Shown here: positions 9,254 through 17,340 of the stretch, piece by piece | Layout of the letters: each line of letters begins with the position of its first letter | Numbering within the stretch: position 1 is the stretch's first letter | NCBI GenBank assembly: GCA_040755755.1 | Contig: JBFLZW010000001.1 | Span: forward strand, 186,001 to 250,000 | DNA: 64,000 bases | Source: a bacterium | GTDB lineage: Bacteria > SZUA-182 > DTGQ01 | Direction of reading: 5' to 3' | Position numbers and translations under genes: made by a program | The notes under the pieces: model-generated | What the model was told of the DNA's origin: nothing | What the model saw: the letters and a program-made list of their open reading frames with translations, nothing else | The model's database searches: none

Positions 9254-9628
9254 CTCCATCTTTTCCATCTCTTTCTGGCAATCGATGCAGTACCGGACAA
9301 AGGGAAGAGCCTCAAGTCTTTTTTCCGGTATAAAATGGCCACACCTTTGGCAGGATCCATATTCCCCCCTGGTCAGCCTGAGCATGGCATCCTCGATATT
9401 TTTTACCCTCTCATTGTAGGTTTTGGCCAGAGCCCAATCGGTCGATTTATTTTCATCCAGAAACGATAGATCCGCATCATCAACTGCCATATCTGTGATG
9501 GTAGTTCTGATATCGGACACATCCTTATTGAACAGGCGGGCAATTTCCTTTATGGCCTTTTCTTTTTCGTTAGCCAGTATCTGGAGCAATTTCTGTTCAC
9601 GATCCGTTAGTTTTCTTTTGATCTGCAT
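9248..9628 (-). CDS. TraR/DksA-family zinc-finger protein
   Basis: A helical N-terminal region is followed by GSCQRCGHFIPEKRL and YCIDCQKEME, the four-cysteine zinc finger of DksA/TraR/YbiI-type proteins, which bind the RNA polymerase secondary channel and modulate stringent-response promoters. The ATG at 9628 is chosen over an in-frame TTG at 9634 because AAGGGA stands at a proper distance only from the ATG, giving 126 residues. The N-terminal part (DREQKLLQILANEKEKAIKE) is longer in helix and less acidic than classical DksA, and the tip motif is not recognisable, so its exact effect on polymerase is unknown. Convergent with, and overlapping by 6 bases, the second sulfatase-TPR gene. Confidence 0.85.
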   Translation of the reverse strand: MQIKRKLTDREQKLLQILANEKEKAIKEIARLFNKDVSDIRTTITDMAVDDADLSFLDENKSTDWALAKTYNERVKNIEDAMLRLTRGEYGSCQRCGHFIPEKRLEALPFVRYCIDCQKEMEKMES

Positions 9629-9911
9629 AATCAATTTCCCTTAAAAAATACTCCATGACTATCTTATCAATCATCCTCTCCACCCCCTTTGCCCTTCTCC
9701 TCCCCACAAAGGAAGAGAGATGGGATAAGAGAACGGTCAGGAAATTTCGAATTCCCGGATATGATTTCTTAATAAGTCGGACTAAGAGGAAATAATACAC
9801 TTGCCGGACTGTGGAGAATACAGGAATTTCGAAGGAAAGATCAAGTTCGGACGGGAGAGGATCCTGGCTGTTGATTCCAGCCGTTATATTCTTGATCGGT
9901 TTTCTACCCAA
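9597..9911 (-). CDS. Possible small hypothetical protein overlapping the DksA-type gene start
   Basis: A 104-residue frame ends inside the start of the DksA-type gene, overlapping it by 32 bases. It starts at TTG without a clear ribosome site, and no family is recognised. The middle contains a plausible hydrophobic/basic helix (VYYFLLVRLIKKSYPGIRNF). It may be a real translationally coupled upstream gene or a chance frame in an otherwise gene-free stretch. Confidence 0.22.
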   Translation of the reverse strand: MGRKPIKNITAGINSQDPLPSELDLSFEIPVFSTVRQVYYFLLVRLIKKSYPGIRNFLTVLLSHLSSFVGRRRAKGVERMIDKIVMEYFLREIDYADQKKTNGS

Positions 9912-10171
9912 GGGCCAAGCCTACACTTCTGATACTGCTTAAACCTCGTCAGGCTGAAAAAAATCCCTTATCAAAAGTGTAGACCTGACCCTTCCCCTGG
10001 CCTCTCTTGGGCCGGTTTGACCTTCGGTTCATGGCCAGGAACAAAAAATGAACATCTCATTTCAAAGCTCGAGTAATTATAAGTGGTCAGGTCTTGAAGT
10101 GCAAAGTGCCGACTCAAGACCTGACCATTATTGTTTGTCACTAAGAATAATACCAGTACTGGTACTCAGGC
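9635..10171. other. Intergenic stretch with REP-like inverted repeats
   Basis: Apart from the doubtful small frame at 9597-9911, this stretch contains two copies in inverted orientation of a 23-base unit reading TATCARAAGTGTAGRCYTGRC (about 9911-9933 and 9969-9991), and the strong palindrome at 10084-10127. All share the AGACCTGACC core. Confidence 0.6.
10084..10127. repeat. REP-like palindrome TGGTCAGGTCTTGA / TCAAGACCTGACCA
   Basis: A perfect 14-bp inverted repeat with a 16-base loop. It carries no T-run on either side, so it is not a typical intrinsic terminator. The CAAGACCTGACC core resembles REP elements that accompany REP-associated tyrosine transposases in many bacteria, but no such transposase gene is in the window. 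Confidence 0.75.
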
Positions 10172-10534
10172 TTAGTGTCCTGCCGGAGCTTCTGCCGGAG
10201 CCTCCGCTGGGGCTTCTGCGGGTGCCGCTGGGGCTTCTGCTGGTGCCTCTGCGGGGGCTGGAGCTTCTGCTGGTGCCTGAGTACCCTCAGCAGGTGCCTG
10301 TGCGCCACCTTCAACTGGAGCACCGGTCACGTTCTCGTCTGGTGCGGCAGGTGTCTCAGGTTGCACAGCCTCCGGGGCTGGAGCCTCTTCGGCAGGTGCC
10401 GGAGCAACAGCTTCTTCCTTAACCTGCTCCTCCACCTTGGGCTCCTCCTCAGATTGCTTGTTTGGGAGATTGCAACCGGTGGTTCCGATCAAGATCAGGC
10501 CTGAGATTACTAAAGCCGGCCAAAATTTCCTCAT
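10172..10534 (-). CDS. Small Ala/Pro/Glu-rich lipoprotein
   Basis: A 120-residue protein starting MRKFWPALVISGLILIG and then TTGC, a clear lipobox with Cys21. The mature part is almost entirely Ala, Pro and Glu, ending in imperfect AEAPAEAPA repeats. Such rods typically span the periplasm or cell wall, or act as spacers, but no functional domain is present. The ribosome site is close to ideal (AAGGAGGTGA, 9 bases before the ATG), suggesting strong translation. The repeats are also repeats at DNA level (10180-10300), so length variation between strains is likely. Confidence 0.75.
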   Translation of the reverse strand: MRKFWPALVISGLILIGTTGCNLPNKQSEEEPKVEEQVKEEAVAPAPAEEAPAPEAVQPETPAAPDENVTGAPVEGGAQAPAEGTQAPAEAPAPAEAPAEAPAAPAEAPAEAPAEAPAGH

Positions 10535-11302
10535 AACTAATTCACCTCCTTTCTTCCTTTGCCTCGCCTCAATCCATTTATCATAAAATGCAGGCGAGTT
10601 TTTTGCAAACTTCCTGCCTGTCAGCTTTCAGCCAATATCCCGTGGTTTGCTTGACAGGTACTGAATTATTGAGATTTTCTCTTATTACCCTCTTCTATAT
10701 CCTGTTTATAATCTTGTTCATCTATTTAAAAAGCAATTTCTGTACCTGATCTCAAAAATTCCTGCTTCAGGACGTGCACACCAAACAAAAGTCTTTTGCC
10801 TATGAACTAATATATGATATTATTGAAAATTTCACCACGGCCTCTTTTTTATCCAATCCCAGGTTTACCACTCAAGACAGTTCTCGATCACTCTGGTGAG
10901 CGATCTCTTGATTAAGGTCAGTTCATTTTGTGACTGCCCGTGTTCAAATTCTGATCATTACGTCGGCCCGATAAAAGTTGTTCCATCATCCCCCTCTTAC
11001 CGGCCATCTACCTTCACAATATTTAACTCTAAAACTTTGGTAAATAACTAAACAGATCGGTCACTTGCAGAAAAAGGCTCGCAGTTATTCTAACTAATAT
11101 AGCCAAATTAATGACAATTGTCAAATGATCATTCGATTTTAGCGCATCGGAGCCATTTTATCAAGAGAATGTGTGATAGAGAAGCTTGACCACGGATCAC
11201 CGGTCCTCTTCCCTGGTGATAGTGGTTTGCGATTGGACCAGGCCGAGCAAGGTGCATAATATACCATTCTTTTGTAAAATGCGAGTAAAAAATACATAAC
11301 TG

Positions 11303-11338
11303 CTCAGGCACAGAGGCAAAGGCAACTTTGTGCCTGAG
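11303..11338. repeat. CTCAGGCACA foldback repeat
   Basis: CTCAGGCACA and TGTGCCTGAG form a perfect 10-bp stem around a GAGGCAAAGGCAACTT loop. Related sequence with CACAAAG/CTTTGTGCC arms is found at 23702-23850, and a half-copy (ACTCAGGCACAAA) at 57427-57440. Confidence 0.8.
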
Positions 11339-11475
11339 GCATTTTAGCCCCACCCTGCTGTTGCTGGAAATTTGTGACCATGTTTCAATTTTTCTGAAAA
11401 AAAGATTGACGGCAATATCCTGGCAAGTATACGATTACAATACTGCAAACGGGCTAAAACTTTACTTTTTGTTGA

Positions 11476-11555
11476 GAATTCAGGAGCCAAGGAGTCAGGA
11501 GCCAGAATAAAGGCTATCTTTTCTTCTGACTTCTGACTCCTGACTTCTGACTCCC
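11476..11555 (-). repeat. GGAGTCA foldback element, copy 1
   Basis: Arms of GGAGTCA/GGAGCCA heptamers flank a core that reads, on the minus strand, AGAAGAAAAGATAGC and then TTTATTCT. The other arm is the inverse TGACTCC array. A second copy, in opposite orientation, is at 42991-43072; both contain GAGAATTCAGGAG at one end. Confidence 0.85.
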
Positions 11556-11589
11556 AAACTGTTATTTTAACCCTTATCGGGCAAAACTC

Positions 11590-12129
11590 ATGAGTAAGAG
11601 AAGACACGGTAAAAACAGGGCAGGATCAAAGAGCCAACCTCTTGCCGGCGAGAAAATTCCCACCCTATTTACTCCAAAATACCGGGACGGGATTTCCGGG
11701 GAAGAAAGGCAGCTCTTCCTGGAAGCGGTAGAATCATTAAAAGAGTATCAGGGTGATTTAATCGGCGAGAAATTCGATTCTTCTGAAACCCGGCCCCTCC
11801 TTATCAGGCCAAAAAGAAAGTCTTCCTCCCGGCAGCCAGGAAGCCAGGTAACCGCTACCCTGGACCTGCACGGCTTTGCCCGCCCGGAAGCCATAAGGCA
11901 TCTCGAGCGGTTTTGCCGGCTGGCAGCCTGTCGGAGCATTCACACTCTGACGGTCATTACCGGCAGAGGCATCCATTCCCGGAGCCGGAAACCGGTCCTG
12001 AGAGAAGAAGTAATCCGCTGGCTGAATTCCGACCGGGGCCGAAAACTGGTGGAAGCCTATCGGTCAGGCTTTCCGCAGGAAGGAGGAGAAGGAGTCCTGA
12101 TCCTTTACCTGCACCATCCGGTCGGTTGA
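11590..12129 (+). CDS. Smr-domain protein (putative nucleic-acid endonuclease)
   Basis: A 179-residue protein whose C-terminal half is an Smr domain: LDLHG at about 97-101 and TGRGIHS at about 124-130, with a final ILYL strand. Stand-alone Smr proteins are DNA- or RNA-nicking or binding proteins related to the MutS2 C-terminus; the LDxH and TGxG motifs are the conserved active-site elements. The basic N-terminus (KRRHGKNRAGSKS) fits nucleic-acid binding. It stands alone between gene-free stretches, and no MutS2 gene is nearby. Confidence 0.85.
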   Translation: MSKRRHGKNRAGSKSQPLAGEKIPTLFTPKYRDGISGEERQLFLEAVESLKEYQGDLIGEKFDSSETRPLLIRPKRKSSSRQPGSQVTATLDLHGFARPEAIRHLERFCRLAACRSIHTLTVITGRGIHSRSRKPVLREEVIRWLNSDRGRKLVEAYRSGFPQEGGEGVLILYLHHPVG

Positions 12130-12536
12130 GAAGGCATTCCCCAATCTGCATTTCAAACTCTCCCATTCTAATGGCATTTTTTCAAGTTCATAAATTTTTT
12201 TAGTCATTCCCCTATTTTTTTGTAGATAAATTTTTTATTCAAGCCGAATAGAATATCACACTTTTTTTAACATCAACTTTTCGATATCTGCACCTTGAGA
12301 TTGTGCACCCTTAAGTTGTAACACCCGATTTAAAATTCTACCATGATAAATTTTTCTCTTTAGTTGTAATCGCCTGACCCAGGCGAAGAGCACTATCCAC
12401 AAATAAAAACGATCAAATCAGCCATTCCGGTATTGAAGAAGGGAGGGAGGAGCCAGGTAACTATTAAAAAACCCGCTGCGCTTCAAAAAATCCATTTGCT
12501 TGTCTTCTATGATAGACCAGAAAGGAGCTAAAAAAT
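12130..12536. other. Leader region of the PKD-repeat protein gene
   Basis: About 400 AT-rich bases. A short GCCTGACCCAGGC palindrome (about 12372) and a GGGAGGGAGGAG purine tract (12440-12452) are visible. No known riboswitch consensus is recognised. AAAGGAGC stands just before the ATG at 12537. Confidence 0.5.
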
Positions 12537-15500
12537 ATGACCAATTTTCACCGAAAGATTTGGGGAGTTTTTTTCACCGTCAGCCTGTTTTTTCTGCTTT
12601 GCTCCCGCATTTGGGCAGACACGATAACGGCAGGCCCTTTTTCTTATTTTGGCACTCCCTACTTTGCCACTTTTGCCGGAACCCTGACAATCGATGGACA
12701 GGGATCACAGGCTGGCGATATTATTGGTGTGTTTGATAACAGTGTCGGTGCATACGATGGCTGTATCGGAGCTGCAGAAATTACCCAGGATATAGCAGGA
12801 AGCTATCGCGTAGATACTTATGGAGATGATAATCCCAACGATACGGAAAAAAACGGTGCTACGGCTGGTGATACACTGACTTTTAAACTGTGGCGCCCGA
12901 GTACGAATACCCTGTATATTCTTGGCCCGGTCAACGGGAACTCTACATGGCCTGGTCAGGATATAAACACAGTGCTTAACCTTATCTCCACGGGAGTCGA
13001 GCCGGGTGATGCTCCGGTAGCCCGCTTCACCGCTTCCGCCGCCAGCGGCTGTGCCCCGTTGACCGTTCAATTCACCGATAGCTCGCTCAACAATCCCACA
13101 GGCTGGAGCTGGAATTTCGGTGATGGCTCATCCGCCAGCCAGGAGCAAAGCCCAAGCCATGTCTTCAGCCAGGTAGGTACCTATACCGTCAGCCTGACCG
13201 TAACCAGTGCCGCCGGCACAAGTACCCCCTATACCCAGACTATCCAGGCGCTTGCTCTGCCTGATGCCAATTTCAGCGTTAATACAACCAGTGGACACGG
13301 GCCGCTCGAAGTCAGTTTCACCGATCTTTCCACCAATAATCCCACCAGTTGGGAATGGAACTTCGGTGATGGCACGGCCACCAGCTCCATCCGCAATCCT
13401 GTTCATACCTACTCTCGGTCGGGGACTTATACCGTAAGCCTGAAAGTCACGAACGGATGTGGCGAGGACACTATGACCAAAGCGGATGCGGTTACCGTCA
13501 CTGCTCCTGCCTCAAGTCTGCGGGCTGCATTTACCGTTGCCGCCGGCGTCCTGCTGGAGGGATGTTCCCCCCTGGAGGTATCCCTGGTGGACCAATCGAC
13601 AGGCGACCCAGTCAGTTGGGAATGGAACTTTGGTGATGGTGAAATCAGCACTTCCAGAAACCCTGCTCATACCTTCACCCGCTCAGGCTACTACGACATC
13701 ACCCTGAAGGTGAAAAATGCCGAGGGAGATGAGCATAGCCGGACCGAAAGGAAATGGATTCACGTTTTTTCCAAGCCCCTGGCTGATTTCCGGGCAGATA
13801 AAAATGTCGTTTGTGCAGGTGAGACCGTGAAATTTACCAATCTCTCGACCGGTGAGCCCACGATGCTGAGATGGAATTTTGGAGACAACTGGATCAGCAG
13901 CAAGGAAAATCCGGAGCATACGTATGAGAAGCCTGGTATCTACATGGTCCGCCTGATTGCAACGAATATGTGCGGATACAGCATGGAACAAAAAACGAGC
14001 TTCATCCAGGTACGGGCACCCGAGGTAGACTTCGATACCCGGCAAACCGGCAACTGCTCCCAGTTAACCATGCAGTTTACCGCCAAATCGACCCAGGGCA
14101 GCGTCAGCAACTGCCGATGGACCTTTGGCGGTGCCGGTGCCGGCGGTACCAGTAATCAACCGAACCCGACCTATGTCTATCCCAGTCCGGGAACATACAC
14201 GGTCACGCTGACTGCCGATACTCCCTGCGGCCAGGCCACAAAAGAGAAGCAGGTGGTAGTCAGCGGCACACCGGTTGCCAAATTTGCTCCATCGCTCAAT
14301 CCGGGCACGGTCAATCAGAGTATCAAGTTTACCGACAGCTCAACCGGCGGACCGACAGAATGGCAGTGGGATTTCGGAGATCCTGATCAGGGAACCAGCA
14401 CGCAGAAAAGCCCGACCTACAAGTTCAAAACAGCAGGTGAATACCGGGTAACTCTGACGGTCAAGAATAACTGCGGAAGTGCCACCACCACCCGAAACAT
14501 TATCATCGTCAATGCAGGCGACAACGTCAACCCGATTTTTACTGCGGATAGCACGGCCTGTGCCGATGCGCCGGTCAGTTTTGTCACTGCCGCTCCTTCC
14601 GGTGTCACCATCAACGAATGGCAGTGGGATTTTGGTGATGGTCTGGCAGGTACCGGAAGCAATCCCACCCATACCTATCCCTCCTCTGGAACGTATGAGG
14701 TCACGCTCACCGCTTCCGCTGCCAGCAAATCCTACAGCCTCGTAAAATCGATCGAGGTTCATGATCCACCGGCTATCAGTGCCGATGTAACCAGCGGCTG
14801 CGCACCTCTGACCGTTCAGTTCCACGATAACTCCTCTCCTGACGATACCTCCACTGCCTGGCACTGGTCTTTCGGCGACGGGAACCAGAGCACCGTGCAT
14901 GACCCGGTTCACACCTATGCCCAGGAGGGGAATTATGTCGTACGGCTCACCAACGAATGCGGTGAAGCTGTCCCGGTTACCATCGAGGTCAAGAAACCCC
15001 TCAAGGCGGATTTCACGATCAGCCAGACATCCGGCCCGGCTCCCCTGGTGGTAAACTTCCAGGACAAATCAACCGGGGCGACCGATCTGACCTGGGACTT
15101 CGGGGATGGCGAGACTGGCCAATCTCCGGATGGCTCCCATATCTACAACCGTCCCGGCTCTTACAAAATCCGCCTGATTGCCGGTAACAGTGAATGTGAG
15201 AGTGAAAAAAGCCTGCGGGTCGATGTCTATACCCTGAATTCCATCCAGGGAAAGGTTCTGAATTCAGCTACCAACGCGCCGATTTCCGGTGCACGGATCA
15301 GAATTCTGGGAGAGAATCAGGATTATTGGTCAACTCCCAGCGGGGATTATACTATTTCCAGCCTTCGCCCCGGCCTCTATGCTCTCCTTGTTTCGGCGAG
15401 CGGGTATGAAGAAACTCTCATCCAGCAGATCCGGGTAAGGATGGGCAAGGATACGACCCAGAACCTTGCTCTGAACAGAAGCCTCGGTACCATTCACGGA

Positions 15501-17237
15501 CACGTTACCGGACCCTCCGGAAGCGGACCGGTTGCCGGGGCGAAGGTGGTAGCCGTAACCCTGGATGGAGGACTACTTCCGTATATTCAGCAGGCGACTA
15601 CGAATAGCGAGGGGGAATACACCCTTTACCTTGGCCGGGAAGGGAACTACAAATTGATGGTTTCAGGCGAAGGTTATCTGCCCAGGGTGGAAACCAACCA
15701 GGGTGCAGGCTACGAAATTACCGATAACGCAAATCAGCAGGTAGACATTGTCCTGGAACGAAGATCCTGGCAGCCGAAAGTGACCATCTCCTCACGGGAA
15801 ACTCTCGGCACCCAGAATGACAAGCGGATGGAAATATACATCTATGCGGATCAGAATGTCTCGTCGATATCCATCGATTCGGACGACCAGGCAGGCAGTT
15901 TCAGCGCTCCGGAGCCGGTGACCGATCCCGGAAACCGCCCCTGCTATAAAGTGATCTATTCAGGCTACTCTGGAGAGAACATCGACAAGCTCGTAGCCCA
16001 GATAACCTTCAACCGGCGAGGTCAAGGTGTTGCCACGCTGCCCTGTGCTTTCACTATTCAGCCGAATGGCCTGCCTGGTCAGGGCAAGTGCCTGAAGAGC
16101 ACCAGCCAGTTGATTACCCCGGCTGCCGGCGGCAGGATCAGCGGCCTTGGCTGGATAGACCTGAATGGAGACGGTGAAGAGGATTTGTGCGACAACAGCT
16201 TTGTCGATATCCCGCCTGGCTTCATTTCCGAAAGTCAGGGAGCCCCTGGTTCTGCATCCTCTCTGATAGCCAGCCTGGAACGGCGCTCGGATCCGGTATG
16301 GAGCTCGTTGTTTGCCCTCTACCGGCTTAATCTGATGGATGAGACCGGAAACAGGATTGAAAGCGAGGATATAGCGATTAAAGAGGACAATCCTCTCGTT
16401 GTTCATCTGCAATTCGATCCAACCACTTTTGGGGGAAGCCTGGGGGATCTGGTCATCAACTACCAGGATCAGACCGGATCCTGGAAGAGCGGCCTGAAAA
16501 ACGTCCACCTCATCGGCAACACCCTGGTCTTTACGGCTACCGATCTGACCAGCTTTGCCCTGCTGTCGGGCAATTCTGCGCCTTCCCACCTTCTGGCTAA
16601 CCAGGACATCTCCATTCCGACGCGATTGAACCTGATGTGGGATGATAATGCAGATTATGAGCTGGCTTACGAAGTCTGGCGGTGCGTCGATGAGTCGGAT
16701 CCTCGAAGCGATATCCGCTACGCCCTCCTGACCACGATCAATCCTGACGCTACGCAATATACCGATGCCACCTGCCAGCTCGACAGGATGTATGCCTATA
16801 AAATACGGGCAATCACCGACCTGGGGGCCACCGATTACTCCGATTATGCCAGCATGAGAGTCGTTGAGTGCGGATCCGTGCCCGTGACTCCTGCAAATCT
16901 TCAAGTCCAGTCGGTGTCGAAAGATCAGGTGACCCTGGTATGGACCGATATGTCTTCCTGTGAGAGCGCTTTTGCTATCTACCGCCGGGATGGAGACACC
17001 GGAGAATACCGGATAATCAATACCAGACCGGAAAACAGCTATATAGACAGGGCAGTAAAACCAGGATGCAAATATTTCTACAAGGTCACGGCCAGGAGCA
17101 ACCTGGGAGATTCGGGACCCTCAAATGAAGTAGTCATCACCACAGCCCGAAAGAGCAAAAAGAGCAGCGGAATGTGCTTTATTTCCAGCATCTCCTCCTC
17201 ATGGTCAGCCTTTGTACAATGGATAACGGGTAAATGA
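12537..17237 (+). CDS. Large secreted protein with nine PKD domains, two carboxypeptidase-regulatory-like and two FnIII-like domains
   Basis: A 1566-residue protein with a signal peptide (about residues 1-27). Next is a domain with AGDIIGVFD and YGDDNPNDTEKNGA, often found at the start of such surface proteins. Nine PKD domains follow (about 160-900), recognisable by WNFGDG or WDFGDG and HTYxxxGTYTVxL. After them come two carboxypeptidase-regulatory-like (CNA-B-type) folds from about 900, a beta-rich part, and two fibronectin-III-like domains (about 1360-1540). The C-terminus has a short GMCFISSI motif, a hydrophobic stretch and a final lysine, resembling Cys-containing CTERM sorting tails. 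PKD arrays usually act as surface spacers or adhesins; no enzymatic domain is seen. The PKD cysteines (GCAP, NxCG) repeat and may form disulfides. AAAGGAGC precedes the ATG. Confidence 0.88.
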   Translation: MTNFHRKIWGVFFTVSLFFLLCSRIWADTITAGPFSYFGTPYFATFAGTLTIDGQGSQAGDIIGVFDNSVGAYDGCIGAAEITQDIAGSYRVDTYGDDNPNDTEKNGATAGDTLTFKLWRPSTNTLYILGPVNGNSTWPGQDINTVLNLISTGVEPGDAPVARFTASAASGCAPLTVQFTDSSLNNPTGWSWNFGDGSSASQEQSPSHVFSQVGTYTVSLTVTSAAGTSTPYTQTIQALALPDANFSVNTTSGHGPLEVSFTDLSTNNPTSWEWNFGDGTATSSIRNPVHTYSRSGTYTVSLKVTNGCGEDTMTKADAVTVTAPASSLRAAFTVAAGVLLEGCSPLEVSLVDQSTGDPVSWEWNFGDGEISTSRNPAHTFTRSGYYDITLKVKNAEGDEHSRTERKWIHVFSKPLADFRADKNVVCAGETVKFTNLSTGEPTMLRWNFGDNWISSKENPEHTYEKPGIYMVRLIATNMCGYSMEQKTSFIQVRAPEVDFDTRQTGNCSQLTMQFTAKSTQGSVSNCRWTFGGAGAGGTSNQPNPTYVYPSPGTYTVTLTADTPCGQATKEKQVVVSGTPVAKFAPSLNPGTVNQSIKFTDSSTGGPTEWQWDFGDPDQGTSTQKSPTYKFKTAGEYRVTLTVKNNCGSATTTRNIIIVNAGDNVNPIFTADSTACADAPVSFVTAAPSGVTINEWQWDFGDGLAGTGSNPTHTYPSSGTYEVTLTASAASKSYSLVKSIEVHDPPAISADVTSGCAPLTVQFHDNSSPDDTSTAWHWSFGDGNQSTVHDPVHTYAQEGNYVVRLTNECGEAVPVTIEVKKPLKADFTISQTSGPAPLVVNFQDKSTGATDLTWDFGDGETGQSPDGSHIYNRPGSYKIRLIAGNSECESEKSLRVDVYTLNSIQGKVLNSATNAPISGARIRILGENQDYWSTPSGDYTISSLRPGLYALLVSASGYEETLIQQIRVRMGKDTTQNLALNRSLGTIHGHVTGPSGSGPVAGAKVVAVTLDGGLLPYIQQATTNSEGEYTLYLGREGNYKLMVSGEGYLPRVETNQGAGYEITDNANQQVDIVLERRSWQPKVTISSRETLGTQNDKRMEIYIYADQNVSSISIDSDDQAGSFSAPEPVTDPGNRPCYKVIYSGYSGENIDKLVAQITFNRRGQGVATLPCAFTIQPNGLPGQGKCLKSTSQLITPAAGGRISGLGWIDLNGDGEEDLCDNSFVDIPPGFISESQGAPGSASSLIASLERRSDPVWSSLFALYRLNLMDETGNRIESEDIAIKEDNPLVVHLQFDPTTFGGSLGDLVINYQDQTGSWKSGLKNVHLIGNTLVFTATDLTSFALLSGNSAPSHLLANQDISIPTRLNLMWDDNADYELAYEVWRCVDESDPRSDIRYALLTTINPDATQYTDATCQLDRMYAYKIRAITDLGATDYSDYASMRVVECGSVPVTPANLQVQSVSKDQVTLVWTDMSSCESAFAIYRRDGDTGEYRIINTRPENSYIDRAVKPGCKYFYKVTARSNLGDSGPSNEVVITTARKSKKSSGMCFISSISSSWSAFVQWITGK

Positions 17238-17266
17238 TAACCGTTCTCGCTCCCCTTTATTCTGAT

Positions 17267-17292
17267 CCCTCTCTCCCACATGGGGGAGAGGG
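17267..17292. repeat. CCCTCTCCC/GGGAGAGGG hairpin, copy 1
   Basis: A 12-bp stem with one G-T pair and a 2-base loop, 30 bases after the PKD gene stop. Following bases read GGCGGCGGGGTGAGG. Related hairpins are at 43881-43910 and 59527-59553. It may act as a terminator, but it is also a dispersed repeat. Confidence 0.7.
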
Positions 17293-17340
17293 CGGCGGGG
17301 TGAGGAAGAGTGGAGATTCGAGATAAAAATGAGGATTGGA

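Larger units (their letters stand above)
10535..11589. other. AT-rich, gene-free region of about 1 kb
   Basis: No frame here has both a start signal and recognisable content. The region holds the hairpin element at 11303-11338 and a GGAGTCA-type foldback element at 11476-11555 (listed separately). It separates the divergently transcribed lipoprotein (minus) and Smr-domain (plus) genes, so promoters for both should lie here. Confidence 0.6.

Noticed and set aside
12130-12536. Possible riboswitch before the PKD gene
   Set aside because: No match to a known consensus such as the c-di-GMP GEMM motif; only a short palindrome and a purine tract are present.
15960-16904. Minus-strand frame of 314 codons inside the PKD-repeat gene
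   Set aside because: Antisense of a well-supported gene with no recognisable content.
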